Position numbers and translations under genes: made by a program. Of a stretch of DNA of 64,000 bases, positions 38,082 to 49,697 are shown piece after piece. The notes beneath the pieces were generated by a model. That model made no database searches. It was not told where the DNA came from and worked only from the letters and a program-made list of their open reading frames with translations. How positions within the stretch are numbered: position 1 is the first letter of the stretch; the number at the start of each line of letters is the position of its first letter. Source of the DNA: Xiphydria camelus (Eukaryota; Arthropoda; Insecta; Hymenoptera; Xiphydriidae); NCBI GenBank assembly GCA_963678675.1, contig OY783199.1:26595546-26659545 (forward strand), written 5' to 3'.

Positions 38082-38793
38082 AGCTAGGAATCCACTACAC
38101 TCGACTCGACTCGACTCGACACGACACGACTCGACACGACGCGTTTCTGATCGCATGAATTTCCATGTATTTGAATGGCGTAGAAATCCACTAGGCTCGA
38201 CACGACTCGACTCGACACGGCACTTTTCTGGCTGGCCAGAAATTTGTCGCGTCGAGTCGTGTCGAGTCGAGTCGAGCCTAGTGGACACGGTTTGCGTGCA
38301 CATCGAGATATGGACCGATGAGGGAACAGTTGAATTGCGGCAGTCTTGCTTGGAAAGTCGAGAAGAGCAGTTCGAAGATTTTACATTAATTTCGCAGAGG
38401 AATGAAGGAGGATCTCATTAATAAAGTTAGAGCACATGAGATGCTGTAAAATATACATAGTTTGAAATATAGAGACCAAAATATACGCAACGCGAAGCTT
38501 GAGAAGAAATCTCAAAAACCTTGAATAGACCAAGTAAACATAAATAGGTATATAGTAAATTTCTATCTGTGTACAGATGTTACAGAGAAGCAATAATTGG
38601 AAAAATTATAGAGCCATACACGATGCATCCTTGTACGTTAAAATTTAAAAGGACGAAGCACTACCGTCGTGTCGAGTAGCGTCGAGTCGTGTCGCGTCGA
38701 TTCCAGTGGACACACCACGCAAATTTTTGTCACCGTGTCGTGTCGAGTCGTGTCGTGTCGAGTCGAGTCGAGTCGAGCGTAATGGATTCCTAA
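38082..38793. repeat. Five oriented TCGAC/ACGAC pentamer blocks with shared borders
   Basis: Blocks of TCGAC and ACGAC pentamers lie at about 38099-38142 and 38195-38220 (forward), and 38247-38277, 38664-38700 and 38733-38777 (reverse). Each block is bordered on its outer side by a copy of TCCACT(A/G) or TCCATTA, oriented with the block. 38186-38286 is one large palindrome around tggctggcca. 38087-38142 and 38733-38789 form a second inverted pair about 650 bases apart. Confidence 0.85.
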
Positions 38794-39113
38794 CTTAAGG
38801 CCTCGCGCGTTCCGTCGCGTTATAAACTCGTAGATCGGGGAAGACGCGGGCCCTTTTTTTTTCTCTGGCAACCCGATTCCGACTTTTTGAGTGTATCGAC
38901 CTACGACGCATCGTCGACTCCACAATTCGTACATCCAGTTCAATACCGGGATAACTGCAAAATTTTAATTTTTCATTTTATGGCGATTATTGCAGTGCCG
39001 ACATATTGGACTTTGAAAAGAAATACAGCCACAAGTGTGATGAAGTTTTAAAATACGCCATATTTGCATATTTGACCCTATGAAATCCGACCTAGCATTG
39101 TTTTATTTTCTTC

Positions 39114-39319
39114 GTACACTGAGAAAAAAAAAAAGATTAAAAATTATTTTGTTAGAAGGATATTCCGAGTACGAAGGGTAAAATAGATGAAAAATTATCC
39201 CAAGGAAGGTTAAATCTTAAACCCTGGAAGGTTAATTTTTGATCTAGTTTATCTTTCGTACTCAGATTATCCCTCTCTCTGACGGAATAATTTTTAATCT
39301 TTTTTTTTCCTCAGTGTAC
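39114..39319. mobile_element. Fold-back MITE with CACTGAG ends
   Basis: About 206 bp. The arms begin CACTGAG plus an A-run and continue AAAAATTATT..., paired for roughly 80 bases at each side (for example GAGTACGAA with TTCGTACTC). It is flanked by GTA/TAC. Confidence 0.8.
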
Positions 39320-40299
39320 TCAAAATTATACAATTTACACTTGTAGCGGTGTTGTACTGGATGTACGAATTGTCGGATAGTACAATATTTCCCCGAGCTT
39401 CAAATTTGGTGTTACTTTTCGAAAAAAAAAATCGACACCACTCTCACGGTCGCTCGCTTCCGAGACGCGTGATCTGTCTCCACGGGTTTTTATCGCAACG
39501 TCGTCATCGGTCGTCGCGGCGACGAAAAACGCGAGTCGACGACCGCGAGGTGACGACAAGGAGCCAAAGGAGGCGGGCGGTCGTAAAATCTTTCATCGAG
39601 TTTCCATGCCGTGTGTCTCTCGACGTTTCGCACGATAAAGATGGACTTGAAAAATTTGTATATCGTACATTTGTTCCCTTTGCGAAATTAATTCACCCGG
39701 CTTTATCAAAGATAATACGTTTTTTCTTTCGGCTCCGCCGTATCTCGTTGACGAGAAGAGGAGGGGCGCCCTTGTTGTACGGGTATATCAGCACTCGTTC
39801 CTCAAAGAGAAATGAGACGAAAAGCGTGTAGGAGGCGACTGAAATTTCTCCCTCCCACGCGGCGAGCGTTGCCACGCGTCGTACGACGTGTGGTCTCAAT
39901 GAACCCACCACCCCGCACTGAATACAACGTACATACGTGTAGGCATGCACGCACGTACGTATAAATGCGATACGATCTCGCTCGAAAAGCCAACGGTACT
40001 CGGCAGGGAAAGTTTCGAGGCAGGTCATGATCAACGATCGCGTGGTTTTCCCGTGTGTGCGTGCCCGGGAGTTGTCAGCCCGCGATGCCGTAATGCACGA
40101 TTTACCGCATAATTTAAAATACCGTCTCGCGAGAAAATCGCGTGATTTCAGAAGCGCAACAGCTGCGGGTCGGTAATACTCTGGCGGGCGAGCGAGCGAG
40201 CGAGGGAAAATTGATGATCTGCGGGGGGAGTATCGATTTTCCGATACCGATATCGCGACGCAAAATCGTCTGTAATTCTCAAGACGAAACAGACGCTCA

Positions 40300-40577
40300 A
40301 TGAAGGCCTTATTGGAAAAACGCGACAAGCCACAAACTCATTTTATTGAGAAGACGAGCTTTGAAGTTTCAAACCAAATCTGTAAAATGCATATTTGATT
40401 AATATATAACCCCTCAGTGCTTTCAACAGATGTACTCCAGCTCGTATATTAACGTCTACAATCTTAAAGTACGAAAAAAAAAAAAAAAAAAAAAACGCAA
40501 GGAACTACTACAAAGTAAACTATTTATTTTTTAACAGAGTGTGGCTTGTCACGTTTTTCCGATATAAGCCCTTCAAT
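40300..40577. mobile_element. MITE-like element with about 35-bp inverted ends
   Basis: The left end GAAGGCCTTATTGGAAAAAC and CGACAAGCCACA are matched inversely by TGTGGCTTGTC and GTTTTTCCGATATAAGCCC at the right. A 24-base poly(A) run lies inside (about 40469-40492). No coding frame. Confidence 0.75.
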
Positions 40578-42049
40578 TATACGCTCGTATAGCGTTATAC
40601 ACCGTCCGAATGAAAGTCTCGATACTCAATGGTCTCGTTCCGATCCTCGAGGAGAGAACTCGGTCTTTCTTTCACTTTCCCGGAAGCCTCGCCGACGCTC
40701 GCGATGCAGTGCGTCGGATATGTACATATATCGCCTCGATGTCGTCGCGCGATACGATTCGAACGGACTTTGATAATGCAGTGGGGGGGAAAGGAACGAG
40801 TGAGTTTCCACGGAGGGATGAAATTACTCGAGAGGGAGAAGCAAAAAGACGACGGAGCGAGTGGCCTTTCCTTCGATCCCCCGCGCGTAGAGAATATCTA
40901 ATCTTCCGAATCCACGTCCGTAATCCACATCCCGACAGTTTATCATCTCGACGTTAAATAATTAATTTTATTCGCGTCGTTTTTTTCGTTCTATCCTTTC
41001 TCACGGTTGAAATATTATAAACGAGTACGAGGGTGCAATTTGTTTCGACTCGACTTTTCCGAGCGAAAAGTTCCTTATCGCTCTTGTTTCGGATTGCAAA
41101 GTGTTTTACGGCCGGATTATTCGCTATTTTTCTCCCGCGCGACATTCACGCGTACCTATACATATAGATATACTCGCGCGGTACGGATATAACGCGCGCC
41201 GTATTATCGTGGTATCTCCGTTTACGCGGCTCACATTCGCGCGGGTAAACAATCAGGCGTACCACGCGACGACCCGCAATTCCGTCCGGTATACATTGTA
41301 TAAGCCACTTTCTGCCTGGGCTATAAATTTGACGGAAAATCCACTTCCACGCGAGTCTGGGTTGCCGCCGAGTGAGAGGAAAAATACATACGTATATATA
41401 GGTGGGGGGCCGTAAATTATAGTCGCCCACGTGGTCGCGCATCCCCAAATGGCGGTTTTCGGGGGGAGTATTTTTCGGGAAGACCGAATGTGGGTGAAAA
41501 ATTAATCACTTCAAACGATTCGTTGAATTTTCTATCAGGGGTTTCGTTGCATTGCTACATGTATACAGAGAGACAAACCGATCGTACGTCGACTGGTACG
41601 GGCGAAGCATCCCCTCGCTGGCAGGCCTCTGCGGCAACTTTTTCGGCAACGATTTTTCGCGCGAAACGATAAAATTCACCGCACGCGAATCATCGAATTC
41701 CCGAGGAAATACTCGCCGCTGCCAAAGCGGCTCGGTCGACTTTCGAGACGAACGTCTCTTATTTTCTCCCGCTGTTCGCAACGCGGTCTACGAAACACCC
41801 GTACCGCGACGACGGACGACGATATGTCGCGCGGCGGGGCCGCGATTTTCACCACAGGAACGGCGCGTGTATCGAGCGGGATCTCGGGCTCTGCGCGAAG
41901 AGTTTCGAAGGGAAGTTGAAAGTGGACTGATGGCTATAGACGTGGTTGCGTGTTCGGGCATCCCGCGGGCGAGGGGAGAGCATGCGCGCTACTATCGGTA
42001 TAGGGGTACGGTGAAAAAGCATCAATGAAACGCTGCGAATCGAGCGCGC

Positions 42050-42542
42050 CATTGACTACGTCTCCACCGTAGTGTTAAATCCGAGATTCGGTAATCCTCG
42101 TATTATTTAATCTCGATGTTTCACCGGTGGAGGTACCACTCGAATCAATAAGTCTGATCCTACCAAATTGGCAGCATTAGACTTATTAATCTGATATAAT
42201 CCTACACTGAGAGAGCAAATGTACTTGATCGAAATAAACGTGCCTTTGGATAGTCCCAAGAGAGAGCGTATTTATTCGATTTAAATGAATATCGATTTGA
42301 TTCAAACAACATCGAATTAATTCGATAATCGAATATTTGCGTCCAACCGATATACATTCATTTGAATCGAATAAATACGCTCTTGGGACTATCCAAAGGC
42401 ACGTTTATTTCGATCAAGTACATTTTGTTCTCGGTGTATAAATATCTGCGGTATGTTACTTACCGGTATAAGACGGGATTCATCTCTGATCCGAGGATTA
42501 CCAAATCTCGGATTTAACGTACGGTGGTAGACGTAGTCAATG
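42050..42542. mobile_element. Outer fold-back element interrupted by a second MITE
   Basis: Outer arms: CATTGACTACGTCT... with TCCGAGATTCGGTAATCCTCG at the left, matched inversely by CGAGGATTACCAAATCTCGG and AGACGTAGTCAATG at the right, about 50 bases each. The inner element at 42203-42438 sits between them, so the insertion order can be read. Confidence 0.8.
42203..42438. mobile_element. Inner fold-back MITE with ACACTGAG ends
   Basis: About 236 bp with arms of roughly 95 bases: GTACTTGATCGAAATAAACG and CCTTTGGATAGTCCCAAGAG appear in both, inverted. Its ACACTGAG end matches the end of the 39114-39319 element, so the two may share a transposase, although the interiors differ. Confidence 0.85.
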
Positions 42543-43808
42543 ACAACGGCACTCGCGGTACGAATCATCGAATCGATTCAGCGCCGATAATTACGACAAT
42601 CGAAACGCTCTGTCGTAATTCAACGTACCTCGAAAATAAATGGAAACGCGAATCGCGGTTTCGGTCGATGGGATCGCCACGATTACTTCTCCCCGGCATA
42701 CCGGAAATGCAATACATTCGGTCTTGGAAGTGCTGCGTTACGAGCAATTATACAAACTAGCGAAGAGCGAGAGGGATGGGAGCCAGCTATTTTTAGTCAT
42801 CCCCTCCCCCTGCTCCACCCTACGGCACATGAGCCACCCACTTACGATCCTCTCCCTTTCTCCCTCGCCGTGGAAGACACTCGCGTTGGCGCATCACGCG
42901 TCGACGGGTGGTAAGTTTCGAGCGCCCCCCGCGCGCAACGTTCTGCTACACGTTCGAAATGTTCACCGCGCGTGAAATCTATTTCCGCCGGCGTGTCCAA
43001 ATAAACGAAGCTCCTCGATCGCCATCGCGTTTATCCCTTCGCGTAACGAAACTCGTCGCGAGGAATTCGCATGACTCACGCGCGACTCGTCCATCGGGAG
43101 AGGGACGGAAGATTTGCGAGGCGCAACGCGTGACGTATCCAGTTTCCGATCGCAGAGGACCCAGTAGTATAATAGGCCGTCGCTCATTTTCGGCGTGGAT
43201 GGCAATCACGAGGATTAATAAGCACTCGACGCGTCGAAGGCGCCACGAAAGGCGAGACCGATGACGAGAAGGTAATTAAAATCCTTTTATACGAGATTCC
43301 GTCTTACAGGTATATACCTGACATGCTATACACAACCAAACTTCTCCCGATATTCACGTTATATATAAGTAATATTCCGAGACTCGCATTAAATTCCAAA
43401 GATATGCCTGATGTGTTTCGATGTTTCGACGAAGATGAGGAGAGGAACTCTTCGTTAATTGTATTTGGAGTTTGAGGAATCATATTTAAAATTACCTTTT
43501 TTTTTACGGGGGTGGAAAGCGTTCGGGGCGGATATCGCGTAGGTTGAGAGAGAATAAAAGACAAGAGGAAGGAGAGAGGAAATCGGGTAGCGCGTAATAT
43601 TACTTTCACCTCGTTTTTGAAAGCATCTGAAGCACACTTCCACGTTTTTCTTTTTTCCCGGTCACAGGAGGTGTCGAGGGATCGATGAGGGGCGAACGAG
43701 GAATCCGACCTAGTTTTCGACGTAAAGGAAGGAGCTCCTTTTGTCTTTGAGCGGCAAGCGGGGAGAGCTCTAATTATCTCGCAATCAGTCGCGTAAGCCC
43801 GATATTTC

Positions 43809-43868
43809 ATTTTCCAGGTATCAACGTACCGAGGGGAATGGAAAATTAACAGTCCAACGCGATTTGCT
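43809..43868 (-). pseudogene. Possible relic of a gustatory receptor exon
   Basis: The minus strand reads ANRVGLLIFHSP, close to ANKVGLLLFSPN in exon 3 of the two downstream gustatory receptors. It also follows a pyrimidine-rich stretch, TTTCACAAG, similar to a decayed acceptor. I found no companion exons, so it may be a remnant or chance. Confidence 0.3.
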
Positions 43869-44424
43869 TGTGAAATTGCGGCGAGTACGAGTGAATGACT
43901 TACAAACCGTGTGATGTCCGTGACGATGCATACTACCTTTTCGTGTATCCATATCCTTATGGTCACGTGTCGTGTAATTTTTTTACCCAAAGAACCGCCG
44001 TGGCCCCGATATCACTGACAGTGATACGTGCGACAAGTGAAATACGACTACACGAACGTAGACTTATAAACGAGCCTTTTACAGAGCGAGAAAAAAAATC
44101 GTCACGAGGTAGGTCGAGCATACATTCGTTTCGTGACAATCCCCGGAAATTGACTCGTGCGAATAACATTTTAACGGAGAGAAATCACGCGATAGGATAT
44201 TTCCACGAACGCTCGGAAAAGAGAACGAATTACAAGGGTGTTTCGTTGCCTGTGATAACGCTATAGATAGTATACGTTGCGATATGTATCGAAGCGCGCT
44301 GGCGCGGTAAAATGAGGCTCCACCGTTGAGACTAAAGAAACTATGTTCCAATCGCGTCATGCGACGCTGAGAAAAATCGTGGGCGACAACCACCTGTTAC
44401 TCCGTACCTGTAGGACCTATTTTC

Positions 44425-44625
44425 CCAAGCTGATTACAAAATCACAGATTTATCAACGATATTTCGAAGGGACTGTGAGATATCGATGATTCTATTGCGC
44501 GAACAATTTTTTCCTCCTCAGAAAATCATCGATATCTCGAGGTATTCTCTCGAGGTTTTCCCAATAAGTCCGACATTTTTGGAATCGGTGTGAAAAAAAT
44601 ACATAAGAAGGGGTGGTCGGAAGTT
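44425..44625 (-). repeat. Dispersed repeat, copy 2 (inverted relative to copy 1)
   Basis: The reverse complement of this segment aligns with 21865-22115, including GAGATATCGATGATTTTC and TTATTGGGAAAA. It also holds its own hairpin around ATCGATATCTCG. Borders are approximate. Confidence 0.55.
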
Positions 44626-44749
44626 CGAATCTAAAAATTTGGATTCTTACGAAAATGTCTTTTTCAACATTTGATCTATCGAATTATATTTTATACTCAT
44701 CTATATTCGGAAAGCGTCAGATTGCTGCTGCGTCTGTCGATGAAGATTC

Positions 44750-46725
44750 TCAAACGGCAGATGACTCGGTCTGTACACTCGTTACAGCGGTGCTCGATGC
44801 ATTCAAGATGACCAAATAGGTCGTCATGGCGGCTGCAATCTGTATTCGCGAGTTGATTTTATCATTGTCATAAAAAAAATATCACGTTCCAGTTCACATA
44901 CTCGAGCGTAAATAAATATTATCGAGTGCCCTGCAGATCGCATTTTCACGTCAACTCACGGAAAGTAACAGTGGAAGATCAACGCGAATAAATCCGGCAG
45001 CGGACGAAAAGTGGAGATGCCTCAGCTGAAAATACATTCCCACCTCGACGTTATCCTGTAAATTAAAAAAATTACCGGTCTACGCCCCCGTAGATCGTTC
45101 ACCCCACACCGACATCCATCTGTAACACCGGCAAGGTCGAGAGGAAATTGGAGTCGCGTAATTGGAAGGGAAAATGGCGGGAGATGCCGAATTGGAAAGC
45201 CACCCCCTTCGAAGAAGCGATTCGATTCGAAATCGAAAAACGAAAGAGGCCGCGCGCGAAGGAAAATTTGACGAGTGCGATGACGTTTCTCAACGTGACG
45301 GGGACAAAATGCTCGCAATGAAATTCTCGCATTTCCGTAATAAACGACCCTTACCTCATTCAAGCTGCGCTTTCTCGATAGGACCGAATTCGGAGAAAAC
45401 ACGGTCGAGCCCACTTTGTTCGCCTGAAACGTTGATTCGATTAGATCGATCGAGACGCGAATCCCGATGGAGGATCGGGAAGTTGTCGGACTTGATAACT
45501 TGGACGAGATAATCAAATTCGAGGCGACGTTCCCTCCCTCCCCTTTCGGTATGAATGGCCGAAGATAATGCGCGGTGGGATTCCGCGGGTAAAAGTACAA
45601 CGGAGCTGAACAAAGTGTACGGTCGTACGCGGAATTCACGTCACCTGAGCAGATGTGAAGTGACACACGGACGCGATGACGAGCAGAGTCACGATGCAGG
45701 ACACCACCATCAGACACTCCCTCGCTATTGCGTAAGTCAACACCGGCAGACTCATGCTTATGGTGTAGATTCGAGAGACCGCGTTAAAGGACGAGTTGCT
45801 GATCCAAAGCAACAGTTGAACGGAGTAGACGGAATTGATCTCCTCCGCGGCTTCCATCAGGCAGCCGTGTAGCCACCAGACGTCCTGCAGTTGCATTTTC
45901 ATCCGACGCGGCATCGGTACGATGATCTGCTTGTCTGTGAGGCGAAAGAATAAGTGCTGTTGCGAACGTTCCCGCGTCTACTTTGGAGAGCGAGAGGCAA
46001 ATCGTCGCTCCCCTCCGTTTTCACTTTCCCCGCATCGAAGGTTCGTTCTCGCCTGCGATCTCACCTTCGATCAGTAGGATCTCGTTGAGATGTCGAAATC
46101 TTTGCTCCAGGAGGCTGGTCAGACCGACAAACTTGATCTGCTGCGACGACATCACCATGTAAAGCGTCAAGTACGTGAAGCTGTTGACGAGCGGTCTCTT
46201 CCGCTCGCTCGCGTAGGAAACGCAACCCACCACGACCCAGAAGAGATGGATGCAGACGACAACCGTCCAGTCGCAAAAGCGGGTCTTGACGCTAGGCCTG
46301 CACTCGAATTTCGTCGCCAGGTCGTAACTCCTCATGCGAGACAGAGCTGTCTGCAGAGTCTCGTGACGTAGCGTGACCAGGTACACGTCGATGAAGAAGG
46401 CGGAGAATATGAGGATGGTTCTCGCGACGACGAGCAGGAGCAATTTGATCTCGGGTTCGAGGATTATCGTGGACATCCTCTCGCAAAAGAGCAGTGCGAA
46501 AATGACGATCCAAAGGTAATTGTAGATTCGGCCCCATTTCGTGAAGACGAACCGGCCCTCGTCGGAGAAGCGATGAGGCGGACAACCGAATAGATGAGCG
46601 GCGTAGAAAAACGGTTTGATCTCGTCCAGAATGTTCCTTTTCGACTTGACTTTGCCGGGGAGAAACCGTCCGTCTTTGTACAGGCGCGCGATGTACGAGA
46701 ATTTCATGTTACCGTCGCGACGCAT
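44750..46725 (-). CDS. Gustatory receptor 1 of the cluster (7tm_7 family)
   Basis: An insect chemosensory receptor expected in the plasma membrane of taste neurons, where such proteins form ligand-gated cation channels. Five exons: 46725-46065, 45934-45645, 45423-45355, 45055-44960 and 44839-44750. Phases are 1, 0, 0, 0, giving 401 residues if the first ATG is used; the ATG at 46707 is an equally good start. Hydrophobic segments are spread over exon 1. Exon 2 carries WLHGCLMEAAEEINSVYSVQ before TM6. Exon 3 has ANKVGSTVFSP, exon 4 the FSSAAGFIRVDLPLL block and exon 5 the TM7 signature TTYLVIL. The usual final QF is absent. Gene structure is identical to the next two receptors, though the sequence is quite diverged. 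The ligand is unknown. Confidence 0.85.
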
Positions 46726-47294
46726 CGAAGCGATGCACCTGTATCGAATGTTTCACCGGGAAACGGAGCGGATGAATTCCCGAGTTTTCCAACGCGAGGG
46801 AAAATTGATCGGGTGAGAGTGCCGAATGTATCCCCGGCGAGAGATTTTTCGTTTTCCCCTCGCTCCCTTTCCAATGAAAAAATCTAACGAAACTCGCCTA
46901 CGTTGAACGAATCGCTCGGCACGAGACCGTCCGCCGATCCTCTTCGCTACACCGCCGCACAGAACCGACATTGGCGCGCGACCACACTTTTCATACCGCG
47001 CCAGTATGAATACTTGCGGCAATCGCGGACCGAGCAATGCCATTACCGAAGTAAACATCTCTGCGATGCTGATCTGGCGATCGACCCGTTATGCAATACT
47101 GCCAATACCAAGGTGACCCTCGTGTACCCGGATACAAGTCGCCGCGCGCCAGACCCCACGAGCAACTTTGTCGAGCATTGCAACAGTACTTATCTATTAT
47201 TGGGTTATACGCCTCGAAGTTATGATCACTCATACACGAGCAGAGTCTTGTCGAGATTGGAAAAATACCGGCCCATCGCTGGGCCGATCGTATA

Positions 47295-47490
47295 CAGGGT
47301 CTTTGGTTTAATACACGCCAGTGGAGCGGGTTGCATAATATCGGTCAGCGTACTCCATCCGCTGTGGTTTTCTTGTAATTTGCAGGTGGTTGTGCCGACA
47401 GCCAAGGAAAACATTGGTCATCTCATTTCACCCCGCTGTTGAGATGACCGATATTTCTCTAGACTGGCGTGTATTATATCAAAGACCTTG
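47295..47490. mobile_element. MITE with CAGGGTCTTTG ends and TA target site
   Basis: A 196-bp element between TA dinucleotides. Ends CAGGGTCTTTGG and CAAAGACCTTG are inverted, and AATACACGCCAGT pairs with ACTGGCGTGTATT further in. An ATATCGGTCA / TGACCGATAT pair lies near the centre. This fits a Tc1/mariner-mobilised element. Confidence 0.85.
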
Positions 47491-47533
47491 TAGATCTTGC
47501 CAGGTAATTGCGAGCAAATTCAACGGTAAATAA

Positions 47534-47932
47534 CGTCGGTCTTATCGCGTAAGGGCGTATCTCAGAAAATTTGAAAATTGAGTTAAGACCGCCAATAGGT
47601 TGCTTAAGCCTTATATTTTTATCACACGACCCGGCGTACCTCAACATTTTATATACTTTTCCTCCCCATGTATATTTTTCGTCACACACATATCTCAAAA
47701 TAATCCAAATTTATATCTCACGTACAGCAGGCCTAACTTAGGATAGGCCCGCACGTGTGATTTAAAAGGCATTGAAGCGCATAATTTTATACATACAAAA
47801 AATCACCAAGCTATAAAAATAATTGCAGGACTTATTCACAATGAGAGAAAAATCGTAAAATATTTTTAATCGCTCTCTCCTGAGAAATCATCACACAAAA
47901 CTGAGATACGCCCTTACGTGATAAGACCGACG
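47534..47932. mobile_element. MITE with 32-bp inverted ends
   Basis: About 399 bp. The ends, starting CGTCGGTCTTATC and continuing AAGGGCGTATCTCAG, pair over 32 bases with one mismatch. There is no coding capacity. It lies 43 bases from the neighbouring MITE. Confidence 0.88.
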
Positions 47933-48750
47933 ACATAGAAGTACGCGTTCGAGCGTCGACGGTACGGCAACTAACAACCCTCGAGGGGAGAGCGCACTTT
48001 AATATTCGACGAGTCCTTCGCGTGTCGAGTTTCCGATCGCGAGTGGCTCATCGTTGCTCGCTTTTTGCAAAATACGATAAACCTCGCCGCCGCGCGGTCA
48101 TTTTCAGATGACGTACGAACGGACTATAAACTTCTGCTCGGTCAAGCCGCGGTGCCACTGCAGGTCGGTACCTTCTTTCGACCCTCCCGACGATTCGAGC
48201 TTCCTTTTTCGCAAAGAGCGATCCCGTGTCGAGACGGGAGTAAGGACATCCGGTTGCGCGTCGAGCGGGCAACTGGCAACTGCGGGAATGGATTATAGGC
48301 GAGCGCGCCATTGTGCGCTCGAGTGCCACCTTTTAGCGAAAAATTTCCTCGATAAAAGTTGAATGGAAGTTGACGCGTTTCGAACGGAGGACCGTTGAAT
48401 TTCGGACAAACTTCCACGATGGGACGCACTTTGCGAGAAAACGAGTCTGTTATTTCTTTCGTCACGGACGGTCGAGTTGGACGATGAGCGTGGTCTCGCG
48501 ACGAGGTACATTATAATTGCGCGCGTGATCCCCCCACGACGTACAGGAGCGCGTTAGGGTTGAACTGCTTCCAATAGAGTAAAGGCGATCGTGCCATTCG
48601 CCGACTGATGGGTAAAATGCTCGTATTTACAGCAACTGACCGAAAGAAAACGAGTAGGCACGCGAGGGAGCAACTATTTTCTCGACGAGCGGAACTGGTA
48701 ATAGGACCGATCGGTACGCGAAACGATAGAATGGCGAGTAGTCGTTGCGT

Positions 48751-48963
48751 GACTCCCGGCGTGATGGATTCTGTCGCTGGTGACTTTTTAAAATGTCATT
48801 TTTAAACATACCAGTCAACGAACGATTAGTTCTCGCGCCCTCGTTAGCTACGGCGGCGTTTGCTTTGGTTAAAGAAAGCATGAGAATTGATTGACCATCG
48901 GTTGATACGTTTAAAGACGAAAGTTTAAAGTCATCAGCGACAGAATCCGTGACGCCGGGAGTC
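48751..48963. mobile_element. Fold-back MITE with GACTCCCGGCGT ends
   Basis: A 213-bp element with inverted arms of about 40 bases: GACTCCCGGCGT and GGATTCTGTCGCTG at the left, with complements at the right. Confidence 0.82.
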
Positions 48964-49697
48964 TGCGTCCGTATAGGTGAAAAAAACTGTAGTCGTCCCT
49001 AACAAGAGTCACTTCTGTAAGTAGCGTAACGACTGTTTGGTCGGACGTTTTTCTCCCACTCGTGGGCTAGAGTTTACAGCGCAGCGCGCGTGGACTTCGA
49101 TACACAGTCGTACACGTTCGTTTCCATCTCGATAAGGGAGAATAAACGCGGAGTGAGTGTATCGCGTAGGCCTGCAGTCTCTCTCACGCGCGTAATTCTA
49201 GATCCCGCCGTAAATTCTCTACCACTCGGCCGTCATGTTCTACGTTTAAAAATAAAAGTACGTACGTAAAAGATACGACGAAATAATTCCGTGACGCAAC
49301 GAGAGACGAAGTTACGAGCTGAAGTAGCGCTACGCGTCGTTCGATTCGCCACAAACGAACCCTGTATCGTTTCCACGCGCTTCAAACGATCGAGATGTTC
49401 CACTTAACGCAGGCGTCGTTGCGCGTTGATTTTATTGAAAACATGCGAGAATCGAAAATACCTGCAAGAGACGTATCGCGATGTGGTTGAGCTACGCGTA
49501 TCTACAAATTGCATTATTTTTTTTACCATTCGATACGAGATACAGGATGGCGCGTATCGTGTTGAATCGCACGAATAAGATAACGAACATTTTCCCCCAG
49601 ACGCGTTATTATTGGAATCGGTACCGAATCATCCACCCCGTATACATTTGCGGCTACGAAAGGTAGAGGGGTAGGAACTGCAAAGTCGAGTTGTCAT

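Larger units (their letters stand above)
46726..49159. other. MITE-rich spacer between receptors 1 and 2
   Basis: No gene is recognised. Three separate inverted-repeat elements are listed individually (47295-47490, 47534-47932 and 48751-48963). Receptor 1's promoter should lie at the left. Confidence 0.5.

Noticed and set aside
37620..38303. 227-codon minus-strand frame with repeated SRVES-type units.
   Set aside because: The repetition is just the translation of the TCGAC/ACGAC pentamer blocks.
43304..43990. 228-codon minus-strand frame as a full gene.
   Set aside because: Only the short ANRVGLLIFHSP segment resembles a receptor; the rest shows no family and no conserved splice structure.
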